From Russula earlei (taxonomy: Eukaryota > Basidiomycota > Agaricomycetes > Russulales > Russulaceae): DNA of 64,000 nt. Made by a program: the position numbers and the translations under genes. The first letter of the stretch is position 1, and each line of letters opens with the position of its first letter. Below the pieces are notes generated by a model. That model saw only the letters and a program-made list of their open reading frames with translations. It did no database searches and was not told the origin of the DNA. The stretch lies in assembly GCA_025769875.1 (NCBI GenBank), contig JAGFNK010000122.1, forward strand, positions 57,873-121,872, written 5' to 3'. Of this stretch, positions 23,031 through 34,842 are shown piece after piece.

Positions 23031-25327
23031 ATGTCATTTGCGACTTCTCCTGATTCCGGCCATTCAGGCCCACATACACCTCCTCGTGGCCAGGTCCCTC
23101 CTGTCAAACCTACCAAGTCGTCTCCGGTCGGCAAAGTGTACAAGTATTTTCTTCCCGAAAACCGCGAGCAATACCAGAAATTTGGTCACGATGAGCGCTT
23201 TATGCTGAGACCTTTTGACGAGTCAGGGTTCCTCGACTTTTTGAAATTAAAAGACCAACTCCCCGAAATTGTTCTTGGCGAAAACTTGAGAAAACACGAA
23301 AACTTGAGAAAACAGGAATCTTTTCTTGAATTGGCTAATACGGCGGCCCAAATTATAAAGGACGAGTGTGAGCACCTACCTGTTTCTGTACTTACTTGGC
23401 TTTCTTGCCGACATATGATCTTCACTTTAGATTTTTCACAGGGCAATACCCTTGAGTTCCGGGACACGGGAAACAAATCACCACCTGGACACGTTACGGA
23501 CACAAAGTGCAAGCCCGACATCACGGCTGCCTTTCAGAACAACTGGAAGGATGATGTCGTGCGCTGGCCGTTTATTCAACTTGCCGGGGAGACGGCATCT
23601 AGGGGAAAGCCCCCAAACATCCAGAGGGGACAGGCGATTTCATATCTCCACTGCCTGCTTTTAGCTAGACCCGACCTCTACGTCGCCCAAGGCCTGCTTT
23701 CGTCAGAAAAGGGCCTCACATTCTTTTTTGGGATTGGCGGGGAAGGTATACGGGAATTCCATGTCCAATGGGATCACGAACGCTTCGACCAGTTATTATG
23801 TGCGTTCATATATCGCCTCTACCAGCCTGGCCACTTCGCAGATTCATCGTATATCAACATCGAGTTCGATAAAGAAACCACGGCCAAGTATACGATAAAC
23901 ATACGCATATCGGAAAGGGAAAAAAGAGTAGTGTCCGGTTTTTATCCCATATATGCCAGAAATCCATTCGCAACTCGTACACATGTTCTCTCCCATCCAC
24001 GCTTCAAACTTGGAGACAAGAATCTTAGCATACTCAAAGACCAGCTTTGCCGAGTTGGAAGATGTTTTAAAGAACTAACAATTCTCCAAGAGCATGTTCA
24101 TAAACCGACGCAGGTGCCTGGCGTGGTGGTAGCCACATATGGTGAAACAATACGAATTGGGGAACCTCTGTCTAAAGAAAGGTGGAAGCACCGCTTGGGT
24201 CTTGGAGAGAGTGGATCCCCTTTCACGAGTATCCCTACACTGTCTCAAGTGTTGGAGACGTTGTTCGACGTTCTAGAAGGTCTTTAAATCTCTGTTGCGA
24301 CGCGATCTGCTGACATTTTTGCCAGTATTGCGGTATTTGCGGCTCCACCGCAAGGTCCTTCATCGCGATATCAGCTCAGGAAACGTGTTGTATGTCGAGA
24401 ATTTGTTGGATCGCTCTTCGCCGCCGAAGACCAGTGCCTCTTCCTCAAGACCTCTGCTTCGTTAAGTATCTCCTAGGCGAGAGGTATGTGTATATCGAAG
24501 AAATAGGATAGTTGATATCAATGATTTGATGTAGCAACGATCCCTCGAAAACATCAATGCTCCTTGTTGACTTCAACCTTGCGGAGCACTTAGGACCTGA
24601 GAATGGTGACAAGACGCGAATTGACCGAACGGTGAGTTGCATGGTGATCCTATACGTTAGGCACCCTACTCATTTTTACCAGGGAACACCTATTTTTATT
24701 GCTCGGGCTGTTGAACGGGGCGCACCTGTGCCACCCACTCTCGCCCGAGTTCCTGGGATTCCCCAGAGTCATTCTCCCTATGCTACGGCCCACCCGGATC
24801 GAGTTGAGAAATTCTCGAGCTTGATTGAAAAAAAACACTTCGATCCAGAACTCAGACGCATTGATGTTGAAGGATCACGCGACGAGTTCAGGCACGAGCT
24901 CAACCACGACGCGGAGTCCATCTTTTGGCTCCTTCTTTACTGGGCTATGGTCGTGCAGCCTAAGAACGGTGGCAAGGAAATGATTGGCATGGTACCCTGG
25001 AGCCAACTGATCGGAGACCATGACAGCAGAAACGACCTCATCCATCGCATTTCGCTCCAACAACCCTTACCGGCCAACCTCATCCATTCGCTCTACAATC
25101 CCTTGGAACCTTTGATTAGAGATCTCGCTGCTATCCTTGTTATTGACAGCCATTGGCTTGATGCGCCAGACCCTCGAAAGGACCTATACTACATTACCGA
25201 AGCGTTTCAGCGCTTAATACTCAACTTCATCATCGACAATCGTGGCAAAGAATTCATGCACTGTCGGGTTGATAAAACCTTCCGTAAAGTGCAGGAGACG
25301 CAAGGATTCTCACGCATTGTCAGCTAG
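23031..25327 (+). CDS. FunK1-type fungal protein kinase (one frame break)
   Basis: Starts at ATG 23031 (MSFATSPDSG). Exons: 23031-24279, 24326-24483, 24535-24631, 24683-25327. The introns are 46, 51 and 51 nt with GT-AG ends, and phases fit for introns 1, 2 and 3. Catalytic loop HRDISSGN is at about 24358, the Mg-binding motif DFNLAE (DFN in place of DFG, as in this family) at 24575, and GTPIFIARAV at 24683. A +1 frame change is needed between HRDIS and LCFVKYLLGE (about 24390-24445), from a one-base indel or assembly error. Codons around 23279-23314 hold a tandem 18-nt duplication (ENLRK twice). FunK1 kinases are an expanded basidiomycete family of unknown substrates. Confidence 0.8.
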
Positions 25328-25798
25328 CGATGTGCAGTCGTTGGATGCACAATCCCGTGTTCTCCCGGTGGGTTGTGTACGTGGATCTATGAATTTCTGT
25401 CTGTTCTTATTGTTGTGCTTACTACAGGACACGGATGAAATCGAGATTGATTGATGGATGGTACGCAATGAAAGAGGTTGTGAATCGGTGATTAAGGGGT
25501 GCTAGAGCTGATTAGGAGAAATGAGGCGAGCGCTGCCGCTTTGGGGTGCAGCGCCAGCCCGTGCCACACACCGTTCCATATCCGTCTCAATTACTCACTC
25601 ATCAATTGTGAGAGATTATTGACTATCGTAGGTGTCTACGTAGGATAGTCTTCATGTTCAAGGTTAAAGACTCTCAGATGGAGTCTGTAAGAGGAGATGT
25701 TGCGGCGGAAGGTTTGAACAAGACCCCTCCCTGCCTGTCCATTGCCTTAAGTGTGGGTGTCAGTCGTTTCCCTATATATGTAGTGGTAGTCACTCTAC
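25328..25798. other. 3' flank of FunK1; no gene seen
   Basis: Short frames only. No convincing polyadenylation signal can be named. It leads into the hAT-like direct repeats. Confidence 0.35.
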
Positions 25799-26640
25799 CT
25801 AGTGCGTCGCTGGCTCGGCTCGAAACGGTTTCGAGCCGAGCCGGAGACGTTTCTGAGCTGATGTAAGCCGTTCAACGGCTCGCGGCTCGAAACCGCTCAA
25901 AACAGTGCGAGCTGTTTCGAGCCATTTTGAAGTGCCCAATTTGGAGTTCTGAAGTGCCAGATTTGGATATGGTTGCTCAATTTGGAGAGTTGTCTGCCAC
26001 TCTGCCTATTTCCTAGAATCTACCTTGCTCTAGTGCTGTCACGGCTCGGCTCAGCTTGGCTCGGCTTGGTTCAGCTCAGCAATGGCTTGGCCACATTAGG
26101 TGAGCCAGACCAAGCCAAGCCACAGCTTGCGGCTTGACCCAATTCGAGCCGTCCCATTTGAGCCATTTCTACTTTTGGATCTACTTTCCATTTTGAGAAT
26201 GCTCTCGATGTCTCTCATTGGCTGAGCCAATTCAAGCCATCCCATTTGGGCCATTTCTACTTTTGGATCTACAGACTACAGTTAGTGCTGTCACTGGTCT
26301 GGCTCGAAACCACTTGGAGCTGAGCCGTAGCCACATCTGAGCCAAATTAAGTTGTTAGCGGCTTGCAGCTCAAAACCATCCAGAAACGGCACAAGCCGTT
26401 TTGAGCCACTTTGAAGTGCTAGTCTGCCAGATTCAGATATGGTTGCTCAATTTGGAGAGCAGTCTGTGGCTGTCGTGGTCTCGAGCTGCTTCGAAGTGCC
26501 AGATTTGGATATGGTTGAGTTGTCTGCCACCACTCTGCCTTGGCCCTCTTACCTCTAGACGCACTGGCAAGTACTTATTCCTTTTCCTTTGCTTGTTGAA
26601 GGCTCAGGTGTGCAGGCTTCCTAGCACTTGCAGTGTTGCA
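25799..26640. repeat. hAT-like direct repeats with GAGCCG subterminal words
   Basis: The word TAGTGCTGTCAC or a close variant followed by GGCTCGGCTC occurs near 25799, 26032 and 26283. The first and third starts are followed by the same order of words (CGAGCC, TTGAAGTGC, GATATGGTTGCTCAATTTGG). A perfect palindrome of GGCTCGGCTCGAAAC with its complement lies at about 25810-25842. The layout resembles non-autonomous hAT elements with clustered subterminal repeats, in direct tandem. No transposase is inside. Confidence 0.5.
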
Positions 26641-28540
26641 CAGTACTAGTATGAGGGGTGCTGTCTGGCTGGCCACTGAATCACACATGCCACCTGCCCT
26701 TCCTACAGCCCAGGGCCACACATTGCCTGCAGTTGCAGCCGCTGAGTAGTGCCGTCGTTGGTCCTTTGAGCCCAAAGGCACATGGCTCCCGGGGCAGTGG
26801 GAAAGCCTTCAGCGTGTCATTGCCTTAGCCATTTCACTCTCATCTGCCATTGCTGCCATACACCTCTCCCTTGCCCATCATTGCCTCCGACATTCCAGTC
26901 CCACCCACCATCACCATCGCCTCTGCGTTCCCCATCATCACCACTGCTGTCACCTTTGTGCCCTCAGTCTTCACACCTGCCAACCCTGCCACACCTGCCT
27001 TGCTGCTGCCTTTCCCTTTCCATCATTGTCGCCTGTTTTGTCCACTGAAGCAGTCGCCCCCATCATACCAGTCCTGCCTGCCGTCACTACCGCTCCATCC
27101 TCCACCACAGCCACCTCTCTCTTGGCCTCAGCCTACCCTGCTGTCATCTTTGCCTTGTCCATCGCCCCCACCATCTCAGCTGCCTCTGTCTCATTCACTG
27201 TCCCGGCAACCATCTCAGCACCAGCTGCACCAGCAGCCACTGCCCAAGTGAGATTTGTTTTTGTGATTTGGCCTGAAAATGCCAAGATATATTTTTAGAT
27301 CGCTCACCACACCCGTAGCTTCCTCTTGTCTGGTGCAAATCGACACCAGTTCCTAACTTCCCTTCCCTTGACTCACAACTACTGCTGCACTCCCAGTTAT
27401 CACCGAACACCTTTTCTTTTCCACATGCTCCTGTGGCATAGGACACTCCCATGCTCTCAGCATCGACACCATGCTTGGGGGTCCAGACCACATGGCTGCC
27501 CACATCGGGATGGAACAATGTTGAGCACACGTTCTCCCTGCCCTTTATCATGTGCAGGGTGTGGCCACTGCATCCACACAGCATGATCATGCAGCGCATT
27601 TTGGAGCCAACGGCGGTGCAGGAGGCTGAGCTGACTGGCAACAAGACCCTCCCAACCGTCTTCTCCCTCACAAGCCCCCTGGCTGAGGCCACCGTCGTTG
27701 ATCACATGTGAATATCATCAGCAGATTCCAGTCCATGCCTCTCTCCCTGGTCCATGACGAGGATGATGGTTCTGATCATGCTTTGGAACCCCCACTCTTG
27801 GCTGGCGACATCATCGTCTGGGTCTCCCACCAGGGCAACCTGCTCATCATGGTCGACCCTGAGCACCGCCAGCTGAGTGTCTGGAGATATGCGTACGTGA
27901 AGCTTGGGGACATGCCCTTCTCCCACATGCATTCTTGGTTTTGCAAGAAGCACGCTTCCATGGCCGCTGGCACCCCTCTCTGACCCGCTAGCACCACCTA
28001 CCCCTTCCAACTCCACCATACTATTGTTTTCGCCACCCACTGCCACGCCACCTCACCCACCCAAAGAAGTTCATGAAGAACACCTGGAAGAACACCCCGT
28101 GAACAGAAGCATGCCACCCCCTTGGAGAAACAATTGCCGCCACCAGAAGTTCGTCAATGCTCAAGACTCGCCATGCAACCTTTCATCTCACCTCCCACCC
28201 ACTCACGCGCCATTGTCCATGCAGCATGCAACCTTTCGTCTCACCTCCCCACCCACTCGTGCACCATTGTCCATGCACACCACCATCACCTCGATGGGAG
28301 AAGACCACAATGCCAGGCCAACAAGAACAACATGCAACCAAGGCTCGCCGCCCACCACTTGCTCTATCACCAATGCCTTGATGCCGCCTCCTTTCAAGCT
28401 CACCCCTCAATGCTATGAAGCTGACACCACCGCAACCTCAGCGACGCAACATCAACATCAACAGCAGCAGTGTCTGGCCATACCACCACACACAATGACA
28501 CAGCATCCATTCCACATGATCACACACAAATACATCAAGT
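26641..28540. other. Low-complexity region without a recognised gene
   Basis: At 26780-27290 the plus strand is a degenerate CCACC/CTGCC-rich tract open in two frames (Ala/Pro/Thr or Ser/Pro), like those at 20.1-20.6 and 32.4-33.3 kb. From 27330 to 28030 frames such as LAGDIIVWVSHQGNLL look protein-like but are short and unrecognised. I would not annotate a gene here. Confidence 0.35.
28165..28275. repeat. Two-copy tandem repeat, ~55 bp
   Basis: The unit CATGCAACCTTTCATCTCAC followed by CTCCCACCCACTC and GCCATTGTCCATGCA is repeated once in tandem with a few changes. Confidence 0.6.
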
Positions 28541-28542
28541 TA

Positions 28543-29248
28543 TCAACCCTGCAGACTATGAAGAAATGTGCATAAATCTTCAACTGGCTGTCCTTGCTCT
28601 GTTCCCACCAGCTCAGTGAGTTCCTCTTCCATGTCAAAGCCCTTCGTGAAACTTATACCTCTGCCTTGCTTTGTTGAAAACTTCAAAAGTTGAAGGGCCT
28701 CTATAAGGCCAGGGCTGAGTGAGTTCCTTCTACCAGTTATGGTCTCTTTGCTTGATGAAAATACCCTTTCACAGGGAACTGAGGAGGCCTGGATGGGAAG
28801 GATATCCATTGCTAGTTTAAATAGTGTAGGAAATTGATGTTGGTTTTCCTACAACTGTTTAAGTGTGATCCCTAAGATAAAAAAAAAGGCTTACCATCCA
28901 AAAAGTAAGACTATCCACATTTCCTCTGAATGAAATACCAAGATACCTATCTACTTCAGTAGAAAAGTCTTGTGCATCAGAGTCTGCCTCCTGATCTTCA
29001 AGTCCAAGTGGTTCAAGGGCTCTTAGATGTCTTTCTGGCAATCTAGTAGCTTGAAATTGAGGTTGTTCACTTTGCTCTGGATGTACATAATAATCCTCAA
29101 GCTAAAGTGCTTGATCAGAAACAAAAATAAAGTAGAAAAAAGTAAAATAAAAAACTTACAGCTTCAAGAAGAGTCAATCTTGCTGTCTCTGCAGCCAAAG
29201 ATCCTTGTTTTCTAAACCACTGTAACTTGAATCTTGGGTTTAGAACTA
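28543..29248 (-). pseudogene. hAT transposase C-terminal fragment (dimerisation domain)
   Basis: Minus-strand exons 29248-29161, 29095-28895 and 28848-28543, with GT-AG introns that keep phase. The last exon carries the hAT dimerisation block (FPTLFKLAMDILPIQASS, then CERVFSSSKETITGRRN), ending at a stop near 28543. The catalytic core and BED finger are not found upstream, where the sequence breaks into repeats of AGTCTTGATTCTCAGACTGAG (29296, 29406). It is a 5'-truncated remnant. Confidence 0.75.
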
Positions 29249-29619
29249 AACAAGAATTAGAAAAGCTAACATACCATACTTTTGCCCTTGCATCTCAGTC
29301 TTGATTCTCAGACTGAGGTCAGTTACATCTTCTATCTCATTAATTTTCAATACTGATACTATACCTAGCAAAATCTTATCACTACAAGTTAGATACACCA
29401 TATATTAGTCTTGATTCTCAGACTGAGTGCAATCTTATCACTACATGCTCAGCTGCTCGGAGTTCCCCACAAGGTAGCATTCGCTTTCCCGAAACTTGTT
29501 CGTTCCGTAAGCAGTGGGTGGCCGTGAATGAGGAATGCAATTCGACAAGGGGGTGGAGCATACACTCGCTAGCACTAGTGGACCACACCAGCAAGAGTGC
29601 CCCTTGCGGGCGCGTTTGT
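29249..29619. other. Spacer between hAT remnant and NOP58
   Basis: Two copies of AGTCTTGATTCTCAGACTGAG and AATCTTATCACTACA words are present. No gene is supported. It includes the NOP58 3' untranslated region. Confidence 0.4.
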
Positions 29620-31727
29620 CTATTCCGTTGCTTTGCTTTTCCTCTTTTTTGACGAGGCCTCCCTGTCTGCCTTGCCAGCTTTGGCTGCCTTTTCTGCCTT
29701 CCTCGCCTGCTTTCGCGCTTTGCGCTCGGCTTCCGTCTCGACTCCTTCCTAAGATAGGAGGATCAGAAAACCATCCCGGTACTTATTCCGCAATCAAAAG
29801 GGCAGTCACGCACCATGGCAACCGCACCATCTTCCACAGCAGCCACCACATCGCTCTTCCGCCGTTTATGCTTCTTCTCGTCCGAACCCTCTTTCCCGTC
29901 CACCTCCATCGCGTCCGCGTCCGCATCACCGTCGGCCGTAAGCTCCGCCGCCTTTTCCATTTCCGCCCGCTTTTTCGCACGTCGCTCCTCCTTTGCGCGT
30001 CGCTTTTCCTCCTGCACGTCCAAGGTCGCTTTTACGGCCGACTCGATCGGCTCGCGCTGCGTGCTGACCAGCCCCACTGCATCTGCAGCTGGATTGTAGG
30101 TGGACACAGCGGGATCAAGCTTGACCCTTTTCTGATGATGGGGTCCCGTGGCAAAGCGTCGCACTCCCGCGGCGTCGCTCTCCGCCTCCAGAGCGCGCAG
30201 GCGCGCTTCCAATCGAGCACGGTTTTCCAAACCAATTGAGGGCGCACTTGGCGTCGACTTTTCATCTGCGTCCGTGAGCGCATCCACGCGCACGGAGAGC
30301 GCCGTCTTTGTTGCGACCATACGCGCCATCTGCCGTATGGGTTGGCTAAGCCCATCCAAACGCGATGGGAAAAGGAACCCGCACCTTTCCTTTCAACTTG
30401 GGTGGCGCTTGGCCGACAAGGGAGGCGTGGTATATCAATCCGTATTTTGGTGTGTCGTGTTTAGTCTTCAGGGCACGAAAAAGAGCCTTTTCGGCACCGA
30501 GTATTTGTACCGTACTCGCTGGATGTTTTGCTAGGTTCAGCAAAGATCCCGCATGGGAGATTAATCGCGCGCCGACAAGCTCGCCAACGATGGCGGTAAG
30601 ATTAGGCGCGATCGCAACCATGCGATTACGCAAATACTCTGATAGTTGTGCGCGATATTCTGAGATGGAGATAACCTGATCACAGAGAGCATGGATGTGT
30701 GCGAGGTCCGATTCTGATATTTCGGTACCCATAGATATTTCTGCGGCCGCCTTGATTGTAGCTTCCAGTTCTTCTGGAAGGATCGCCGCGAAATCGGTCT
30801 TGATAGCGTTTGTCCTGAAGCCTGCGTCGCTGTGAGATGGAGCGGAGCGGAAGTAAGAACAATCCGGATACCCATCAGTTTGACGACTTTGGCATATGCC
30901 AGGTTGTCTGATAAAATTTTTGCTATTTCCGGGAAATGCCAGCCGTACCATTCCTATCCACATCAACAAGCTGACTCTGTTTCAATCCAGATTCAAGTGC
31001 AAACCTTCACACGCATCGCATAGATGTTGATTTCCTTGTCGAGATCATCGAGTAACGCGATAGCTTGAATGACCATGGTGTCGACCTTATCCGGCGAGAA
31101 CTTTAATTTGAACCTAACCAAGTTCAGCGGTCGTTCACCAGCATTCGATGGTGTATGTACCTAGATAGCGAATGGCTGAGGCCGAGACTCATCGTCGCGA
31201 GGTCTTTCGGATCGAGGCCATTCAACAGAGCGCCCAACTGGCTGCGAATTCCACGGAAGAGATCAAGGGTGTCGAGGTCCGTGATCACCTTGATTCCCAA
31301 TTTTTTATGGATTGGGCGTGCTGAATGGGACGACGTCAGCCGATATGGGAGGTGAATACGATGAGACGAAGGAAAACGCGCCAAGTCTTGGATCCACTAT
31401 GACCAATTCCTCCTTGTTCTTGGCTTTTTCCACGATGACCTTGTTAAGGAACTCCTTGAGGCCCTTGCCAAGCTTCCCCTCCTGGATCGAAGTGATTTCC
31501 TCGACGGCGGTCGCAGTCGACGTGAATCGGTGTAAGGATTTCAATTTTAGCCTATACCGATGGGAAGAATCATGCCTCTCACTCGGGTATTAAAAACCTG
31601 GCACGCACAGTTCGTTGGCCCTCTCAGGCGTATCGAATTCCTGGTACAGATTCGGGTCGGTGAGCTTTGCCGAGTCAGTTAACTTGAAGAGGGCAAAGCC
31701 CATTGCAGTCTCGTATAATACAAGCAT
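29620..31727 (-). CDS. NOP58: Nucleolar protein NOP58, box C/D snoRNP core
   Basis: Starts at ATG 31727 ([16 protein letters not shown]), stop at 29620-29622. Exons (minus): 31727-31609, 31551-31368, 31320-31161, 31113-31005, 30953-30872, 30821-30385, 30329-29814, 29748-29620; introns 47-65 nt with GT-AG ends. Order: NOP5 N-terminal domain, [29 protein letters not shown], and the Nop domain with [20 protein letters not shown] and [20 protein letters not shown], then [11 protein letters not shown] and a Lys-rich tail (KKRKSK). The protein holds methylation-guide snoRNAs and fibrillarin in the nucleolus. Total length fits about 578 residues only if one base is added in exon 3, where a run of six A (31303-31308, minus strand) should be seven. 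The 5' flank of about 210 bp ends at repeat R. Confidence 0.93.
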
Positions 31728-31937
31728 GATGGGCAAAGGCTGGGGCAAAGGCGTGACCGCGCGCAGTAAACTCGAGCAACTGAAAATCAGTGGCCGACCT
31801 TTTTCCAATTTTTAACGGCTAATAACCCTCTTAAATTCATGCATAACCCTCTTTTAACTCTTTCAGGCCGCCTTTTGCCCTTTTTGCTGCTTTAAAATTC
31901 AATATAAATTCAGGAACTCATTTTCCTTCTAGCCTAT

Positions 31938-32350
31938 TATTGCCGTTTTCAGCGCACTTGGCGGAGCTTTAATTCCACCCAAATCGGTGCAGAAACCCCC
32001 TCAAACATGCGGGATGAATATCTCCCTCAAAACAGCTTCAATTCATATGAAATTTATTGTCCCTGAATCGCCTGAATGAGGGCTAGGCAGCCCCATTGTT
32101 TTCATGAGATTTGAGTGAGAATTGGTGGAGCTGGACTCAAGCCACCTCCACATGTGTATTAGATGAATTACAACTCAAAATCATGGTCTATATCTATTAT
32201 TTTTCCCTCATGTTGTACCCATGGGCTGTCTTGAGGCAGCCCCATAGTGTTTTTGACTCAAGTGTTGTGGTGTGCAACATTGTTTTCAGTGTGATTGGAG
32301 TGACGGCCAGCCACTCATTGCCCCTCTTACCTCTCCATTCTGACCATACA
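31938..32350 (+). repeat. Repeat R copy 2, upstream of NOP58
   Basis: Begins ATTATTGCCGTTTTCAGCGC and runs through CCCCATTGTTTTCATGAGAT to GTGTGCAACATTG. It holds an open frame from 32111 (MSENWWSWTQATSTCVLDEL) that is almost identical in all four R copies. After 32290 it follows the subfamily of copy 3 (GGCCAGCCACTCA). The terminus lies about 210 bp from the NOP58 start, transcribed in the other direction. Confidence 0.75.
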
Positions 32351-33960
32351 CATACCCTGCGCCCATGCCCGCTCCAGCCTCCGTCCCTACATCATGCACC
32401 ATCGCCTCCACCTCGCCTGCCTTGCCCATCGTCCCTGCAGTTCCCACCTCGTCCACCATTCCCGTCACCTTGTTCACCGCCGCCATCCTCGACTCGCCAG
32501 TCATCATTGCCTTGGCTCCACCTGCCCTCGCCGTCCCAGCATCGCCCGCATTCGCCATCGTCACCACCTTGTCTGTCCCCGCTGCCGTAGCCTCAGCCGT
32601 GACATCGCCTATCGCCACTGTCCCCGTCTTAGCCCAACCAGCTCCCGCGCCCTCAGTGTCGCCTGCTATGGCCACTGTCTCAGCTCCATGCACAACCACC
32701 ATCTCAACCTCGCCCACCGACGTTTTAGCGCTGCCCGCCACTTCAGCCCTCGCAGCCTCATCTGCCACCCCCGCCTTCATCTCATCCACTCCCGTGCCCT
32801 CAGTCTCGTCCATCGCCTCATCCGTTGCCACAGTAGCCTCAGTCGTGCCAGCTGCCGACTTCGCATCAGTCTCCGTCTTAGCCTCGCCCGTACTCATCAG
32901 TTTAGCCCAGTCCGTCATAGCACCAGCATCGCCAGCCGCCGCCGTCTCCACCCTGCCCTCAGCCTCAGCCTTCTCAGTCTCAGCCGCCGCCACCGCGCCC
33001 CTAGTTTTGCCAGCCGTCTCCGTTGCCCCAGCTTCAGATCAGTGAACTGCCGCCACCACGCTCTTAGCCTTGCCAGCCGCCTTAGTCTCGTCAGCCACCA
33101 CCGTAGCCTCAGCCTCAGCCACCGACGTCTTAGCGCCACACGCCGCCGTCTCCACCACCGTCTCACAAGCCACCGCCGCCACGCCCTTGTCAGCCACCAC
33201 CGCCGTTGCCCCTGCGTCGCCCTCAGTCGTCGCCTCCGCCCCGTCCGCCTCCACCGTCGCACCAGCTCAGTCCGCCGCCACCTTCTCAGTCTCAGCCGCC
33301 GCTTTAGTAGTTTTGCGCGACACCAGCACCGCTGCACCGTCGCAACCCCTCGCCACCAGCACCACCCCAGAGGACCAAGAAGGCCTCGGCCACGAACTTA
33401 GCCACGACACGCCACAACAGGAGCAGAAGCCGCCGCCGCAGGAGAAGCAGTCGCCGACGCCAACAGCACACTGCATGCCACCTCCCACATCGCCTCCCCA
33501 TCTGTTTGCATGCTCTCGCCCACATCTGCTGCCGACACCTGCAGTGGAGACAACCCCACCCACCGCCACCACAAGACGACAGATCCCACCCCTGCGCAAG
33601 CCGCCCCATGCATCCTCTTTCTCGAGTCCTCGCCACCTATGTCTCTATCTACGAACTCACACTCACCACATATGCCATCACTCCTCATCCACGCCTGCTG
33701 CCACCACCTGCAATGGAGACGACCACGCCGCCACTGCCACAAGACAACACCACCACCATGCAGCCGCCATCTTGTCACCACTGCCCTCGTCTCCATCGCC
33801 TCCATTTCCCATCGCCCTCACCTCTTCCGTCATCGCCATCGCCGATCGCCGCCTTTGCGTCTTCCGCAGCACAAGCAGCCGCGACCGCCGCCTCAATTCA
33901 GACGTGAAAGGCTCAAAACACTCGCATTCAGACGCTTGACCGAGGACGGTCAAAGTTTCA
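32351..33960 (+). repeat. Degenerate CTCAGCC/CCGCC tandem tract and flank
   Basis: From 32365 to 33300 the sequence is an imperfect tandem of units like GTCTCAGCCTCNGCC, open in several frames on both strands (Ala/Ser/Val-rich on plus). This is a compositional artefact rather than a gene. The flank to 33960 contains RDTSTAAP and ends GACGGTCAAAG, as in the inverted 19-20.6 kb module. Confidence 0.5.
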
Positions 33961-33973
33961 AGCCCCCAGGAGG

Positions 33974-34350
33974 TGTAAGGAAGATTATGGCTGGCCTCAA
34001 AATCACATGCGAAAATGCGACACGACACGACATGAGACTGACACCTCAGCTCCCTTTCATCCCTTGCCACCTCCCTCTCGTTCCAGGCAGTCCACCGACC
34101 GCACACCACAAGCCATCTTGCGTGCAACATCAAGACCTCGATCGCATTGCCCAGCCCTCGCCACCGATCACGCGCCCATGCACGCCTCGGCACACTAGAC
34201 GCGTTCGCATCTCAAGCCTTTCACGACCGCCTCGACCGTCTCAACCAGTCTTGATTCACTTTCATGCCATTCATCTCTAGTACCTCTCTCCTGTATATAA
34301 AAACACCCTAGCTACTCTGTAGTAGAAAGAGTTCAGAATAGGACCCCTCT
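33974..34350 (+). repeat. Truncated, diverged copy of the 500-bp LTR family
   Basis: Begins TGTAAGGAAGATTATGGCTG like the LTR at 2523 and keeps GACGCGTTCGC, CCAGTCTTGATT and TATATAAAAACACC, then CTAGCTACTCTGTAGTAGAA. It loses similarity after about 34335. No target duplication is seen. Confidence 0.6.
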
Positions 34351-34389
34351 TTGCAACCCACTCCTCTCTGTCTGTGAAAAACAAGAAGG

Positions 34390-34800
34390 ATGGTCAGAAT
34401 CGAGAGGCGAGAGGGGTGATGAGTGGCTGGCCGCGACTCCAATTGCACTGGAAACAACGTTGCACACCACAACACTTGAGTCAAAAACACTATGGGGCTG
34501 CCTCAAGACAGCCCATGGGTACAACATGAGGGAAAAATAATAGATATAGACCATGATTTTGAGTTGTAATTCATCTAATACACATGTGGAGGTGGCTTGA
34601 GTCCAGCTCCACCAATTCTCACTCAAATCTCATGAAAACAATGGGGCTGCCTAGCCCTCATTCAGGCGATTCAGGGACAATAAATTTCATATGAATTGAA
34701 GCTGTTTTGAGGGAGATATTCATCCCGCATGTTTGAGGAGGTTTCTGCGCCGATTTGGGTGGAATTCAAGCTCCGCCAAGTGCGCTGAAAATGGCAATAA
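34390..34800 (-). repeat. Repeat R copy 3 (inverted)
   Basis: Reverse orientation copy carrying the MSENWW frame at 34626-34460 and the GGCCAGCCACTCA extension of copy 2. It ends in GGCAATAA at 34800 and faces copy 4 across about 40 bp, so copies 3 and 4 form an imperfect ~350-bp inverted repeat. Confidence 0.75.
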
Positions 34801-34842
34801 TTTTTCTAACACTTGTCATCCCTAATTATTGCCATTTTCAGC

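Noticed and set aside
23186..23524. Minus-strand frame in FunK1 exon 1
   Set aside because: Shadow of the kinase gene.
29815..30679. Plus-strand frames over 29.8-30.7 kb
   Set aside because: Antisense to NOP58 exons, which have conserved motifs and good splice sites.
32365..33045. Long Ala/Ser/Val-rich open frames on both strands
   Set aside because: Several frames are open together over a CTCAGCC-type degenerate tandem; this is base composition, not a gene.
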